From the NCBI RefSeq assembly GCF_030816915.1, contig NZ_JAUSYN010000002.1, forward strand, positions 6,585,501 through 6,649,500: a stretch of DNA of 64,000 nt. The letters are read 5' to 3'. Every line of letters begins with the position of its first letter. The first letter of the stretch is position 1. This DNA comes from Streptomyces sp. B3I8. Its GTDB lineage: Bacteria > Actinomycetota > Actinomycetes > Streptomycetales > Streptomycetaceae. Below the pieces are notes generated by a model. That model saw only the letters and a list, made by a program, of their open reading frames with translations. It made no database searches and had not been told where the DNA came from. Below are positions 53,625 to 62,427 of the stretch, piece after piece. The position numbers and the translations under genes are program-made.

Positions 53625-53686
53625 GGATTGAATGGTCCAGATTGACAGATGGGTTTGAATGCTGTCAATACCGGATCATTCAATCC
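53625..53686. promoter_or_regulatory. Inverted pair of operator boxes upstream of the TetR gene
   Basis: Box at 53663-53686 (TGTCAATACCGGATC...) and a near-complement at 53625-53647 (GGATTGAATGGTCCAGATTGAC). The spacing matches the pair at 51774-51836. The presence of the box at both promoters marks it as the binding site of the TetR protein. Confidence 0.65.
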
Positions 53687-53719
53687 GGAATCAATGAGAT
53701 CTGAGGGGTGGCCGTCCTG

Positions 53720-54385
53720 CTACTCGAGGATGAGTCGCGTGGTGATGCTGATGTGCTTGGTGAGTGCCGCCACGGCCCGGTCGGCGTCGCGGTCGATGGT
53801 GGCTTCGAGGATTTCGCGGTGTTCGGCTTCGACGTCGCGTGGCGTCTTCTCCTCGCCAAGGGGTACCGACCATCGTCGGTACAACTCGGCGGCGTCCCTG
53901 ACCGACCGTGCGATCGCGTGCAGTCTCGGGCTGCCGCAACCGCTCAGGAGCTTGTCGTGAAAACGTGCGTGGGCGGCCGCCCACTCGTCGCTGAGCCGGG
54001 TGGGGTCTTCGGGGTCGATGCGCTGTGTCCGGTCCAGCGCGTGGTGGGCCGCGACGAGGCGCGCCTCCCAGTCGAGATCGCCGCGGTCGATGGAGTAGCG
54101 CAGAGCCAGCCCCTCGATGTCGACACGGACTGCGGTCAGGTCTTCGAGGTCGGTGGCGGAGATGGGGGTGACCCTGAATCCCAGCTGGGGTTCGGCGCGT
54201 ACGAGACCTTGCTCGGCGAGGCGGCTGAGAACCTCCCGGATCACACCGATGCTGACCTCGTACCGTTCGCTCAAAAGTGCGAATTTTAGCCGATCACCGG
54301 GCCGCCAGTGGCCGCCGAGGATGTCGGCGCGCAGCCGGTCGTAGGTGTCACCCGTGCGGGTTTTCGTCGAAGCGCGCTTGTCCAT
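53720..54385 (-). CDS. GntR family transcriptional regulator (FCD subfamily)
   Basis: A 221-residue regulator: winged helix TYDRLRADILGGHWRPGDRLKFALLSERYEVSIGVIREVLSRLAEQGLVRAEPQLGFRV, followed by an all-helical FCD ligand domain (VDIEGLALRYSIDRGDLDWEARL, HARFHDKLLSGCGSPRLHAIA, EHREILEATIDRDADRAVAALTKHI) with metal-binding Asp/His positions. Start at the ATG at 54383-54385 (MDKRASTKTR); a GTG six codons upstream is possible. The AT-rich stretch just upstream contains a candidate operator. No enzyme gene is coupled to it. Confidence 0.88.
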   Translation of the reverse strand: MDKRASTKTRTGDTYDRLRADILGGHWRPGDRLKFALLSERYEVSIGVIREVLSRLAEQGLVRAEPQLGFRVTPISATDLEDLTAVRVDIEGLALRYSIDRGDLDWEARLVAAHHALDRTQRIDPEDPTRLSDEWAAAHARFHDKLLSGCGSPRLHAIARSVRDAAELYRRWSVPLGEEKTPRDVEAEHREILEATIDRDADRAVAALTKHISITTRLILE

Positions 54386-54409
54386 GTCGCAGATTGTAGT
54401 CACGATTCA

Positions 54410-54443
54410 TGATTTTAGTAAAGTTTCGAAAATCTCTTGAAAC
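54410..54443. promoter_or_regulatory. AT-rich inverted repeats upstream of the GntR gene
   Basis: GATTTT...AAAATC (54411-54434) and GTTTC...GAAAC (54423-54443) overlap in a strikingly AT-rich block for this genome. It may hold the GntR operator or the promoter between the GntR gene and the divergent ATPase gene. Confidence 0.4.
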
Positions 54444-54539
54444 ATCGAATCTACAGGATGATGCTGAATTGGTGAGAGCTGCTGTCAAGGCGTTTGGACT
54501 CGCAGCAGCAGAACGCCCCGGGGACCGAGAGGACCCATC

Positions 54540-55082
54540 ATGCTTGTCTCCGATGCACCGGCGGACCTGACTCGTCGAGTACCACTGAAGGGCGCGGCCG
54601 GCGCCTCTCCCCGGCAGGCCGTCCTGGCTCTGCAGTCACGAAGGGCGTCCGCGCGCACCTTCCGCCACTTCACCGACGACGTCCTCGGGCGGTGGGGACT
54701 CTCGGAGGACGAGCGGGACTCCGCCGTTCTCGTCGTCAGCGAGCTCACCGCGAACTCCGCCCAGCACGGCCGTGCCTCGACGACGCTGTTTCTGCTCCAC
54801 GATCAGGAAACGCTCCACATCGAGGTCGTGGACTTTGGCGAACGGCTGCGGGACGATTGCGAGCGAGCCGACGACGATCCTGCTGAGCATGGTCGGGGCA
54901 TGACTATCGTGGAGTGCCTCGCGCAGTGGGTTGAGGTCACTCAGAACCGTGACGGCCATACGGTCCGCGTCGGCCTGCGGGGGGCTGACCAGCCGCTAGG
55001 ACCGCGGCCTGGTCGCGATCGGCGTCCAGGGGCCGAACGCGGTGACGGATTCCCCGGCTCGAGCAGTTCGGCGCCATCCTGA
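54540..55082 (+). CDS. ATP-binding protein, anti-sigma-factor type (HATPase_c_2)
   Basis: A 180-residue serine-kinase-fold protein like the many streptomycete RsbW-like ATPases. Visible are RRASARTFRHFTDDVLGRWGL, the N-box SAVLVVSELTANSAQHG, the G1 region LHIEVVDFGERL and G2-like EHGRGMTIVECLAQWVEV. After about residue 148 (VRVGLRG) the sequence turns into a Pro/Arg/Gly-rich tail that does not look like the family and overlaps the convergent AraC remnant. A frameshift near the 3' end may have lengthened the protein. The partner sigma or anti-anti-sigma factor is not nearby. Confidence 0.8.
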   Translation: MLVSDAPADLTRRVPLKGAAGASPRQAVLALQSRRASARTFRHFTDDVLGRWGLSEDERDSAVLVVSELTANSAQHGRASTTLFLLHDQETLHIEVVDFGERLRDDCERADDDPAEHGRGMTIVECLAQWVEVTQNRDGHTVRVGLRGADQPLGPRPGRDRRPGAERGDGFPGSSSSAPS

Positions 55083-55226
55083 CCGGGCTTGACCGCCTCC
55101 TCGCGAACGCACTTCCGGTACCGCAGCGGCGGCACTCCGAACCTCGCGTTCGAACGCGGTGCTGAAGGCGCTTTCCGAGCCGTAGCCCAGAGCGGATGCC
55201 AGCGCGCCGACGGGGACGTCCCCCGT
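55050..55226 (-). pseudogene. AraC-family regulator, C-terminal fragment
   Basis: Encodes GDVPVGALASALGYGSESAFSTAFEREV, the second helix-turn-helix of an AraC regulator, then after a frameshift PPLRYRKCVREEA. It continues the fragment at 57118-57837; the two were one gene, now split by the insertion 55227-57117. At both joints the strand reads ACGGGG, the overlap expected at an insertion point. Confidence 0.72.
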
Positions 55227-55374
55227 TATGTTTTCCGCGGTCCTGCAAGAGGGCCGCTGGCCTCCGGGCCCGGCATGGCTGGTCCCCCCCCCGTCGAACC
55301 GATGACCTGGGGGGGTGCCACCGGGCTCGAGAGGCGCCGTTGGAGACGATGATGAGTGCCTCTGTGTGTCAAGA

Positions 55375-55750
55375 GGCCGTAGCGAGAGTCGTGTGGCGGT
55401 CGTGTTTGAGGGTGCGATAGACGACGTTCGACAGGCGTCGTGTGAGGGCCCTTCGGGCCTCGGCTGGTGTCTTGTTTCGGCGATTTTCCGCAGGTAGTAG
55501 TCCTGGCCTCGGCCGCCGTCGCGGATCTGGCAGACAGCGATGATGTGCAGCACGCAGTTCAGCGCGCGGTTGCCTCCGGTGTTGAGGTGGTGGCGGGTGT
55601 TCCTGCCGCTGGAAGCGTCCAGGGGCGCTGTGCCGGTGTAGCTGGCGAAGTGGTGCTCGGTCGGGAAGCGTGTGACGTCCCCGACGTGTCCAAGGAGCTT
55701 GGCGGCGAGCACGGTGCCCAGCTGACCGGCACCCTGGACGCTACGGTTGC
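55375..55750 (-). pseudogene. IS110-family transposase remnant, C-terminal part
   Basis: Encodes AAKLLGHVGDVTRFPTEHHFASYTGTAPLDASSGRNTRHHLNTGGNRALNCVLHIIAVCQIRDGGRGQDYYLRKIAE, the Transposase_20 domain with the conserved Ser in FASYTGTAP. The N-terminal DEDD domain is missing, and the 3' end is frameshifted. Confidence 0.75.
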
Positions 55751-55910
55751 AGACCGCGTGTCTGGCACCGATTCAACACGTCAGAGGTCCGACTACCGCC
55801 CGGCCGAGTGCAATGCCCGGCCGCACACGGGCGACAGGTCTGCATAACGTGGATGCGCGCACGACGCCAACGCCCAGGCCGGCACCGCATGTCCCGTTCG
55901 GGAGGACGGC

Positions 55911-57100
55911 TTGAACGAGCACGATGAGATAGGCGTCTTCCTGGGCCTGGATGTCGGGAAGAGCGCTCACCACGGACACGGACTCACCCCGGCCGGCAAG
56001 AAGGTCTTCGACAAGCAACTCCCGAATAACGAACCGAAGTTGCGGGACGTCTTCACCAAGCTGAAGACCAAGTTCGGCACCGTCCTGGTGATCGTGGACC
56101 AACCCGCACCCATAGGCGCCCTGCCCCTCGCGGTCGCCCGCGACGCGGCCTGCAAGGTCGCCTACCTGCCCGGACTCGCCATGCGGCGCATCGCCGACCT
56201 CTACCCCGGCGAAGCGAAGACCGACGCGAAGGACGCCGCGGTCATCGCAGACGCGGCCCGCACCATGCCGCACACCCTGCGCTCGCTGGAGGTGACCGCC
56301 GAGCTGACCGTTCTGGTCGGCTTCGACCAGGACCTCGCGGCCGAGGCCACCCGCACCAGCAACCGCGTCCGCGGCCTGCTCACCCAGTTCCCCCCAGCCT
56401 GGAACGCGTCCTCGGCCCCCCGGCTCGACCATCAAGCCGTCACTTGGCTGCTGGAACGCTACGGATCCCCGGCCAGCTTGCGAAAAGCCGGACGCCGCAG
56501 GCTGCTTGAGGTGATCCGCCCCAAGGCGCCCCGGATGGCGAACCGGCTGATCGACGACATCTTCGAGGCCCTCGACGAGCAGACCGTCGTGGTCCCGGGC
56601 ACCGGCACCCTCGACATCGAGATTCCCTCGCCGGCACGCTCACTCGGCGCCGTCCACGAACAGCGACGAGCCACGGAAGCCCAGATCACAACCCTGCTGG
56701 AGGACCACCCTCTTTCAAAGGTCCTGACGTCGCTGCCCGGCGTCGGCGTCAGGACCGCCGCCACCTGCTGGTCACCGTCGGCGACGGCACCAGCTTCCCC
56801 ACCGCCGCCCACCTCGCCTCCTACGCCGGCCTCGCCCCGACCACGAAGTCGTCGGGGACCTCGATCCACGGCGAGCACGCGCCCAGAGGCGGCAACCGGC
56901 AGCTCAAACGCGCGATGATCCTGTCCGCCTTCGCCGCCCTGCACGATCCCGCCTCCCGCACCTACTACGACCGATGCCGAGCCCGCGGAAAGACCCACAC
57001 GCAGGCCCTACTCCGCCTGGCCCGCCAGAGGGTCAACGTGCTGTTCGCGATGCTCCGCGACGGCACCTTCTACGAACCCCGAACCCCACGCCTCGCTTGA
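55911..57100 (+). pseudogene. IS110-family transposase with one frameshift
   Basis: It starts at a TTG at 55911 five nt after GGGAGG: MNEHDEIGVFLGLDVGKSAHHG (DEDD first Asp), VLVIVDQPAPIGALPLAVA, KTDAKDAAVIADAARTMPHTLR (Asp-Asp) and SLPGVGVRTAAT. Near 56763 the frame breaks; the next frame continues LLVTVGDGTSFPTAAHLASYAGLAPTTKSSG (nucleophile Ser) and HGEHAPRGGNRQLKRAMILSAFAALHDPASRTYYDR to 57100. With one base corrected the enzyme would be complete (about 395 residues). Confidence 0.82.
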
Positions 57101-57117
57101 CGAAAGACATAGAGGCA

Positions 57118-57837
57118 CCCCCCGTGCGCAGGGTTTGCTGTGCCAACAGCATCCGCCGGCGGTTGAGATAGGTGGGCGGTGGCATGTCCGCCACTGCCCG
57201 GAAGCGCGTGGCGAATGCCGTGCGGGACATGGCTGCTGTCCGCGCCAGTGTCTCCAGCCGCCAGGCTGCGCCCGGCTCGGCGTGCATGAGGGTCGCCGCT
57301 GGGTGCAGTTGTTCGTCGGTGAGCACGCGCAGCAAGCGGGGAAAGCTCGGCCTGTCCGAGGTAGACACGCAGCATGTCCAGCACCAGTAATTGTCCGTGC
57401 TGGCGGACGGCGAAGGCGGAGCCGATGCGGTGGCCGGACACTTCGTCGAGGAGCTGATCGAGCCTGGGCCGTAGGGGGACGGTAGTGGACGCGGCCCGGA
57501 TGTGCCCGACCGGCGGAAGCGCCGCCAGCGGGAGGGACCAGCCGATCGTCTAGAGGACGATGTGACCGCCGAAGACCATGTAGGCGCCGCCTTCGTGTAC
57601 GGAGGCATAGGCTGGGCTCGAAACGTCGACCTCGTGAGCGGACTCACCGTCGTCTCCTCCTCGGACCTCGATCCACGACCGGCTGTTCAGGAGCGCGACC
57701 TCGCCCGGTTCGAGGGTGAGCGGCCCGTTGCCGTCGTCCGTGGTCAGGCGGATGCTGCCGCGGGCTACCGCGACGAACTTCAGAGGGTGATCGACGAGGG
57801 ATGGATCACATGGGAGAAGGGCTCCCGTTCTCCTTGA
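57118..57837 (-). pseudogene. AraC-family regulator, N-terminal fragment (cupin plus first HTH)
   Basis: Minus-strand fragments in several frames read LKFVAVARGSIRLTTDDGNGPLTLEPGEVALLNSRSW (cupin_6 domain), VSGHRIGSAFAVRQHGQLLVLDMLRVYLGQAEL, LRVLTDEQLHPAATLMHAEPGAAWRLETLARTAAMSRTAFATRFRAVADMPPPTYLNRRRMLLAQQTLRTG. The last piece is the first HTH of an AraC regulator and stops exactly at the insertion. Frameshifts inside the fragment show that it was already decaying. Confidence 0.72.
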
Positions 57838-58046
57838 CTCGAGCTGACGAAGTGCTCACCCGATGCTGAAGGGGCGCGCTCCATCGGTAGCCGGGACCGC
57901 ACAGCGGAACCTTCACTTCACCCTTGTCGGCCGCCCGGTGCGGTCCCGGACGACAAGGAGGGCGCCCCATGCGGATGGACAGACGGACGGACGCGAGAGC
58001 CGAGCGAGCTGCAGGGTCCGTACGTCTGCCACCTCGGGGCGAGATC

Positions 58047-58850
58047 TCAGCGGGCCGCCATTCCTGCGGACAGGTCGATATCAGCGCCGCAGAGCCCCGG
58101 CATGTTGAGCATCGCGGTCACAGCGAGTGCGACCTCATGCTCGGTCACCATCCGATTCAGAGCCGCACGTGAGACGTACTCCTTGCGGGCTTCCTCGACG
58201 GTCGTGTTGGTGCGCTGGGCCTCGAGAGCGAAGTTGCGGTCCATCCGCGGTCCATCCACCGGTCCGGGCGACAGCGTATTGACGGAGACGCCGAGCGGAC
58301 CGACCTCATGTGCCAACGTCGTCGTCAAGCCGATGACCGCGAGCTTCGAGGCGGTGTACGGCGTGCGCCGGGCCAGGGGCCGCTTCCCGCTCACGGAGGC
58401 GAGGTTGATGACATCCCCGCCGCCACGCCCGATCATCGGCGGCAGGAACGCCCTGCACATCAGGAAGACACCGCGGACATTGACCGCGAAGACGTCGTCC
58501 CAATCCTGCACGGCGATGCCGGTCAGGGATGCTACCGGGCCCGCGATGCCGGCGTTGTTGACCAGGATGGAGATCTCTTCGTCCGCCAGCTCCTTGGCCA
58601 GCGAAGCAACCGACTCCTCGCTGGAGGTGTCGACGGTCACCGCGCGCACGTCCTTGCCGACTTCGAGGCCCACGGCATCCAGCGTGCTCCTCCTGCGGCC
58701 GGTCAGGATGACCCGCGCGCCCTGGGCCGCGAGTTCGAGCGCGATCGCCCGGCCGAGGCCGTTTCCCGCTCCGGTGATCAAGGCCGTGCGGCCGGCGATG
58801 GTCTGCGCCGAACCTTCGAAGTGGCCGGTCACAGGCTTGCCGGTGCCCAC
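58047..58850 (-). CDS. SDR-family NAD(P)-dependent oxidoreductase
   Basis: A 267-residue classical short-chain dehydrogenase: TALITGAGNGLGRAIALELAAQG (TGxxxGxG), ILVNNAGIAGPVA (NNAG), catalytic Ser in INLASVSGKRP, YxxxK as YTASK and SVNTLSPGPVDGPR. It overlaps the 3' end of the HisD-family gene by 22 nt, so both are on one transcript. Together they probably oxidise two hydroxyl groups of the same compound or of successive intermediates; the substrate is unknown. Confidence 0.87.
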   Translation of the reverse strand: MGTGKPVTGHFEGSAQTIAGRTALITGAGNGLGRAIALELAAQGARVILTGRRRSTLDAVGLEVGKDVRAVTVDTSSEESVASLAKELADEEISILVNNAGIAGPVASLTGIAVQDWDDVFAVNVRGVFLMCRAFLPPMIGRGGGDVINLASVSGKRPLARRTPYTASKLAVIGLTTTLAHEVGPLGVSVNTLSPGPVDGPRMDRNFALEAQRTNTTVEEARKEYVSRAALNRMVTEHEVALAVTAMLNMPGLCGADIDLSAGMAAR

Positions 58851-60136
58851 GGGAGCTCCTCACCGGCGAACTTGTGCGCTCGGACGTCACCGGAGCGGGC
58901 GTGGCCCTCGAAGAACTCGACGCGGGCGGCACGGCCGCACAGCCGGCCCAGGGCCGCGCTGGCGTCCTGGTCGGTCACCTCCTGGTAGGTGACCGTCTTG
59001 AGGTACTTCCCCACCCAGAGCCCGCCCGTGTAGTTGGCCGCGCCACGGGTGGGGAGGGTGTGATTGGTGCCGATCACCTTGTCACCGTAGGAGACGCAGG
59101 TGCCCTCGCCGAGGAACAGCGCGCCGTAGTTGCGCATCGTCTCCAAGGCCTCACGAGGGTTGTCGGTGAGGATCTGCACATGCTCGGAGGCGTACTGGTC
59201 AGCCAGCGCGTAGGCGGCATCGAGGTCTTCGACGACCAGCACCTCGCCATGCTCCTTCCATGCCACGCCCGCGAAATCGGCCGTCGGCATGTCGACGAGT
59301 ATTTCCTCGACCAGCTCGATGACACGGCGCGCCACGGACTCCGACGTTGTGATCAGCACGGCGGGGGAGTCCGGCCCGTGCTCGGCCTGGCTGAGAAGAT
59401 CGACCGCGATGACGAACGGGTCTGCGTGCTCATCGGCGATGATCAAGGTTTCTGTCGGACCTGCGAACAGGTCGATACCGACCTCGCCGAACAACTGCCG
59501 CTTGGCTTCGGCGACATAGGCGTTTCCGGGCCCGGCAAGCATGTCGACCTTCCGGATGGTCTCGGTGCCGACGGCCATCGCCGCGACGGCCTGCGTACCG
59601 CCAAGCAGGAAGATCTCGTCAGCGCCGGCCAGATGAAGCGCCGCGACGGTTGCGGCGGGGATCTCTCCGTGGATCGGCGGTGTGCACGCGGTGACCCGTT
59701 CGACGCCGGCCACCTTCGCGGTCACGACGGTCATGTGCGCTGAGGCGACGAGCGGGTAGCGACCGCCTGGGACGTAGGCGCCCGCCGAGCCCACCGGGAT
59801 GTTCTTCTGCCCCAGGAAGACACCCGGCTCCGTCTCCACCTCGAAGTCGGTGAGCGAGGCCCTTTGGTGCCGGGCGAAGGTCCGGACCCGCTCCTGAACC
59901 GTCTTGATGTCGCTGATGGCCTGAGCGGGAACGGTCTCGACGATCCTGGCGATCTGTTCCTGGTCCAGCCGGAAGGACTCCGGCGACCACTTGTCGAACC
60001 GCTCGGAGTACTCGCGCACGGCGACATCACCGCGCTCGCGGATGTCGGCGATGATGTCTACGACGGTCTCGCGCACTGCCTTCAACCGGTCACTGTCCTG
60101 TACCGCGGGCCGCGCGGACTTCACCTGCTTGACCAT
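58829..60136 (-). CDS. HisD-family zinc dehydrogenase, catabolic paralogue
   Basis: A 435-residue member of the histidinol dehydrogenase family: DIRERGDVAVREYSERFDKW, VPVGSAGAYVPGGRYPL-type segment (NIPVGSAGAYVPGG), DMLAGPGNAYVAEAKRQLFGEVGIDLFAGPTETLIIADEHADP, LLSQAEHGPDSPAVL (Zn ligand His) and GTNHTLPTRGAANYTGGLWVGKYLK. The C-terminal motif differs from true histidinol dehydrogenase and resembles paralogues such as the sulfopropanediol dehydrogenase HpsN. The context (LacI regulator, SDR, no his genes) supports a catabolic alcohol-to-acid oxidation. ATG at 60134-60136 after AAGGAGA. Confidence 0.86.
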   Translation of the reverse strand: MVKQVKSARPAVQDSDRLKAVRETVVDIIADIRERGDVAVREYSERFDKWSPESFRLDQEQIARIVETVPAQAISDIKTVQERVRTFARHQRASLTDFEVETEPGVFLGQKNIPVGSAGAYVPGGRYPLVASAHMTVVTAKVAGVERVTACTPPIHGEIPAATVAALHLAGADEIFLLGGTQAVAAMAVGTETIRKVDMLAGPGNAYVAEAKRQLFGEVGIDLFAGPTETLIIADEHADPFVIAVDLLSQAEHGPDSPAVLITTSESVARRVIELVEEILVDMPTADFAGVAWKEHGEVLVVEDLDAAYALADQYASEHVQILTDNPREALETMRNYGALFLGEGTCVSYGDKVIGTNHTLPTRGAANYTGGLWVGKYLKTVTYQEVTDQDASAALGRLCGRAARVEFFEGHARSGDVRAHKFAGEELPWAPASL

Positions 60137-60186
60137 GTGCCTCTCCTTGTCTGTTCAGCCATGTCCGTCAGGGCAGTCACCTTCGA

Positions 60187-60207
60187 TTGCATACGTATAC
60201 TTGTCAA
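60187..60207. promoter_or_regulatory. LacI-type operator candidate in the divergent promoter region
   Basis: TTGCATACGTATACTTG contains the perfect palindrome ATACGTAT (60191-60198) with the central CG typical of LacI operators. On the minus strand it directly follows a TTGACA hexamer (60202-60207) facing the HisD-like gene. It lies 37 bp before the LacI start. Confidence 0.55.
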
Positions 60208-60243
60208 CGAGGTCGTTGGCGTCGGCGCATCAGGAGCGGTCAC

Positions 60244-61248
60244 ATGGCGAAGAAGGTGACCAGTTTCGACGTGGCACGGCGCGCGGGAGTGTCGCAGCCG
60301 ACGGTGTCCCGGGCCTTGCGCAACATCCCCGGCACTTCCCCGGAGACACGGGAGAAAGTGCTCCGGGCGGCCGCCGAACTCTCTTACATCCCCAGCGACT
60401 CGGGAAGATCACTGTCCACTCGGAGCACCCGGCGGATCGCGGTGGTCTCCGAAGAGCTGACCAACCCCTACTATCCGCAGTTGGTGGAGCCGCTGCGCCG
60501 CCGCCTGGCCGAGCGTGATCTGCGCACTGTGGTGGTCACCGATTCCGAGCATCGGGCCGTGGGGCTCGATGTCCTTGCGGACGGGTCGTACGACGGCGTG
60601 ATCCTCACGACAACCGAGCGGCGGTCAACTCTCCCCAGGGACCTGTCCGAGCGCGGTATCCCGCACGTGCTCGTCAACCGTGTGCTGGATGTCGCGGAGT
60701 CTCCGAGCTGCTCGGTCGACAACACCGGCGGGACAGCGGCGATCGCCGAGCTGCTGGCCGGCCTCGGCCACCATCGAGTGGGGGCCGTGCAGGGACCGGT
60801 CGTGACCTCGACCGGACGCGAGCGGGCTGAGGCGCTCCGATCCGGATTGCGGTTGCACGGCATCCGCCTCCCTCGTGACCTGGTCCGGCGCACAGTCTTC
60901 GACCACAAGGCCGGACAGGAGGCCGCGCATGACCTCCTCGGCAGCCGCGACCGGCCGACTGCAATCGTCTGCGGCAATGACGTCATCGCGCTGGGTGTGC
61001 TCTCCGCCGCTCGGCAGCGGGGGATCGCCGTGCCTGACGAACTCACGGTCATCGGGTTTGACGACATTCCGATGGCCTCCTGGCCGATCATCGATCTCAC
61101 CACAGTGCGCTGTGACCTCGAGGTCCTGGCGAACGCGGCCGTCGAGCTCCTGATGGCGGAGATGCTGCGGCCCGGGTTGCCCCCGGCGGAGCAGCGCATA
61201 GCGGTGTCACTCATGCTGCGTGGTACGCACGCTCCTGCATCTGCCTGA
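60244..61248 (+). CDS. LacI family transcriptional regulator
   Basis: A 334-residue repressor: HTH VTSFDVARRAGVSQPTVSRALRNIPGTSPETREKVLRAAAELSYIPSDSGRSLST, then a sugar-binding-protein-like domain (IAVVSEELTNPYYPQLVEPL, YDGVILTTTERRST, SVDNTGGTAAIAELLAGLGHHRVGAV, TAIVCGNDVIALGVLSAARQRGIAVPDELTVIGFDDIPMASW). It is divergent from the HisD-SDR operon and upstream of the FAH and VOC genes, so it likely controls both arms through the palindrome between them. Confidence 0.9.
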   Translation: MAKKVTSFDVARRAGVSQPTVSRALRNIPGTSPETREKVLRAAAELSYIPSDSGRSLSTRSTRRIAVVSEELTNPYYPQLVEPLRRRLAERDLRTVVVTDSEHRAVGLDVLADGSYDGVILTTTERRSTLPRDLSERGIPHVLVNRVLDVAESPSCSVDNTGGTAAIAELLAGLGHHRVGAVQGPVVTSTGRERAEALRSGLRLHGIRLPRDLVRRTVFDHKAGQEAAHDLLGSRDRPTAIVCGNDVIALGVLSAARQRGIAVPDELTVIGFDDIPMASWPIIDLTTVRCDLEVLANAAVELLMAEMLRPGLPPAEQRIAVSLMLRGTHAPASA

Positions 61249-61528
61249 CTCTGACCCCACCGGCGCCCGGCGTGTTGTCGCCACACGTCCAGGGCTGCGC
61301 TGTTGGTTCGGGCGGAACCGACGGGCAGAGCAGGTCAGAGACCTGCGAGGAGTCCAGCGTCCAGACGGCATCGAAGCCGACGCCTCACTCTGAACTGTTG
61401 AAGATCCAGCAAGAACAAGCTACTGCCAGAAAATTTCGAAACTATGTTGACTCTTCGATTTCGCAGGGGTTTCATGGAGGGCAGCGAGGTGATGGCAGTC
61501 ACATAGGCTGTCTGTACAAGGAGAGAAC

Positions 61529-62419
61529 ATGCGTTTGATGAACGTGGCCGGGCGTCTGTACGTCCAAGCACAGGACGGGCTCCACGACGTGGAATCCGCG
61601 AGCAACGGACGGTTCAGCGCCGATCCGCAAGCCATCTATGGCCACTGGTCGGCCTTCACGCAGTGGTACTCCGAGACATCCCTGGGAAAGCCGGCCCTGG
61701 CTGAGCCGCTGCCCGACCGCACCGTCGTGGGCTCGCCTGTACCCAGGCCGCCGCAGATCTTCGCGGTCGGACTCAACTACTCGGCCCACGCCGACGAGTC
61801 CGGCTTTGACAAGCCCCCACATCCTGTGATCTTCACGAAGTTCACGTCATCGATCAGCGGACCCTACGGCGACGTGGCGCTTCCGGCAGGATCGGTCGAC
61901 TGGGAGGTGGAGCTCGTCGCGGTCCTGGGCCGCGGCGGGCGCAATATCGAGGAATCCCGTGCATGGGACCATGTCGCCGGTGTCTCTGTGGGGCAGGATC
62001 TCTCTGAGCGGGAGTTTCAGCACAGCGGACCTGCTCCTCAGTTCAGCCTGGCCAAGTCGCATGCCGGCTTCTCGCCGATCGGTCCCAGCCTGGTCACCGT
62101 GGATGAACTCGACGATCCCGATGATCTTGAGATCGGCTGCGCCATAGACGGCGAGACCGTACAGCTGGGACGCACCCGGGAACTCATCTTCCCGGTTCCC
62201 GAGCTGATCGCCCGGCTCTCCCGCATTGTTGAGCTGTACCCGGGAGACGTGATCTTCACGGGTACTCCGTCCGGTGTGGGCGCCGGCCGCAAGCCGCCTC
62301 GCTACCTGCAAGACGGCAACATCCTCACCAGTTGGGTGGGCGGTGTCGGGAGCATTGAACAGCGCTTGCTCACCCGACGGCGTGAGCATGACGCACAGCC
62401 GATTTCCGCGAATTTCTGA
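61529..62419 (+). CDS. Fumarylacetoacetate hydrolase family protein
   Basis: A 296-residue FAH-fold enzyme acting on a 2,4-diketo or 2-hydroxy-dienoic acid type substrate by C-C cleavage, hydration or decarboxylation. Motifs: FAVGLNYSAHADESG, VIFTKFTSSISGPYGDV, metal ligands Glu-x-Glu in VDWEVELVAVLGRGG and Asp in VGQDLSEREFQ, SLAKSHAGFSPIGPSLV and GDVIFTGTPSGVGAGRKPP. The ATG follows AAGGAGAG. It is eight nt upstream of the VOC gene, so they are co-transcribed. The roughly 280-bp gap before it shows no gene. Confidence 0.88.
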   Translation: MRLMNVAGRLYVQAQDGLHDVESASNGRFSADPQAIYGHWSAFTQWYSETSLGKPALAEPLPDRTVVGSPVPRPPQIFAVGLNYSAHADESGFDKPPHPVIFTKFTSSISGPYGDVALPAGSVDWEVELVAVLGRGGRNIEESRAWDHVAGVSVGQDLSEREFQHSGPAPQFSLAKSHAGFSPIGPSLVTVDELDDPDDLEIGCAIDGETVQLGRTRELIFPVPELIARLSRIVELYPGDVIFTGTPSGVGAGRKPPRYLQDGNILTSWVGGVGSIEQRLLTRRREHDAQPISANF

Positions 62420-62427
62420 GTCTCGCC

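Larger units (their letters stand above)
55227..57117. mobile_element. IS110-family insertion (two partial/inverted copies) inside an AraC gene
   Basis: An about 1.9-kb insertion that contains an IS110 transposase on the plus strand and a truncated one on the minus strand, tail ends outward. Near-complementary sequences, GTGCCTCTGTGTGTCAAG at about 55354 and CTTGAC...ATAGAGGCAC at about 57096-57117, mark the outer ends of both copies. About 125 bp at the left (55227-55352) are of unknown origin. Confidence 0.6.

Noticed and set aside
58829..60136. Histidine biosynthesis gene hisD
   Set aside because: The C-terminal motif and the neighbours (LacI, SDR, FAH, VOC) point to a catabolic paralogue, and no other his gene is nearby.
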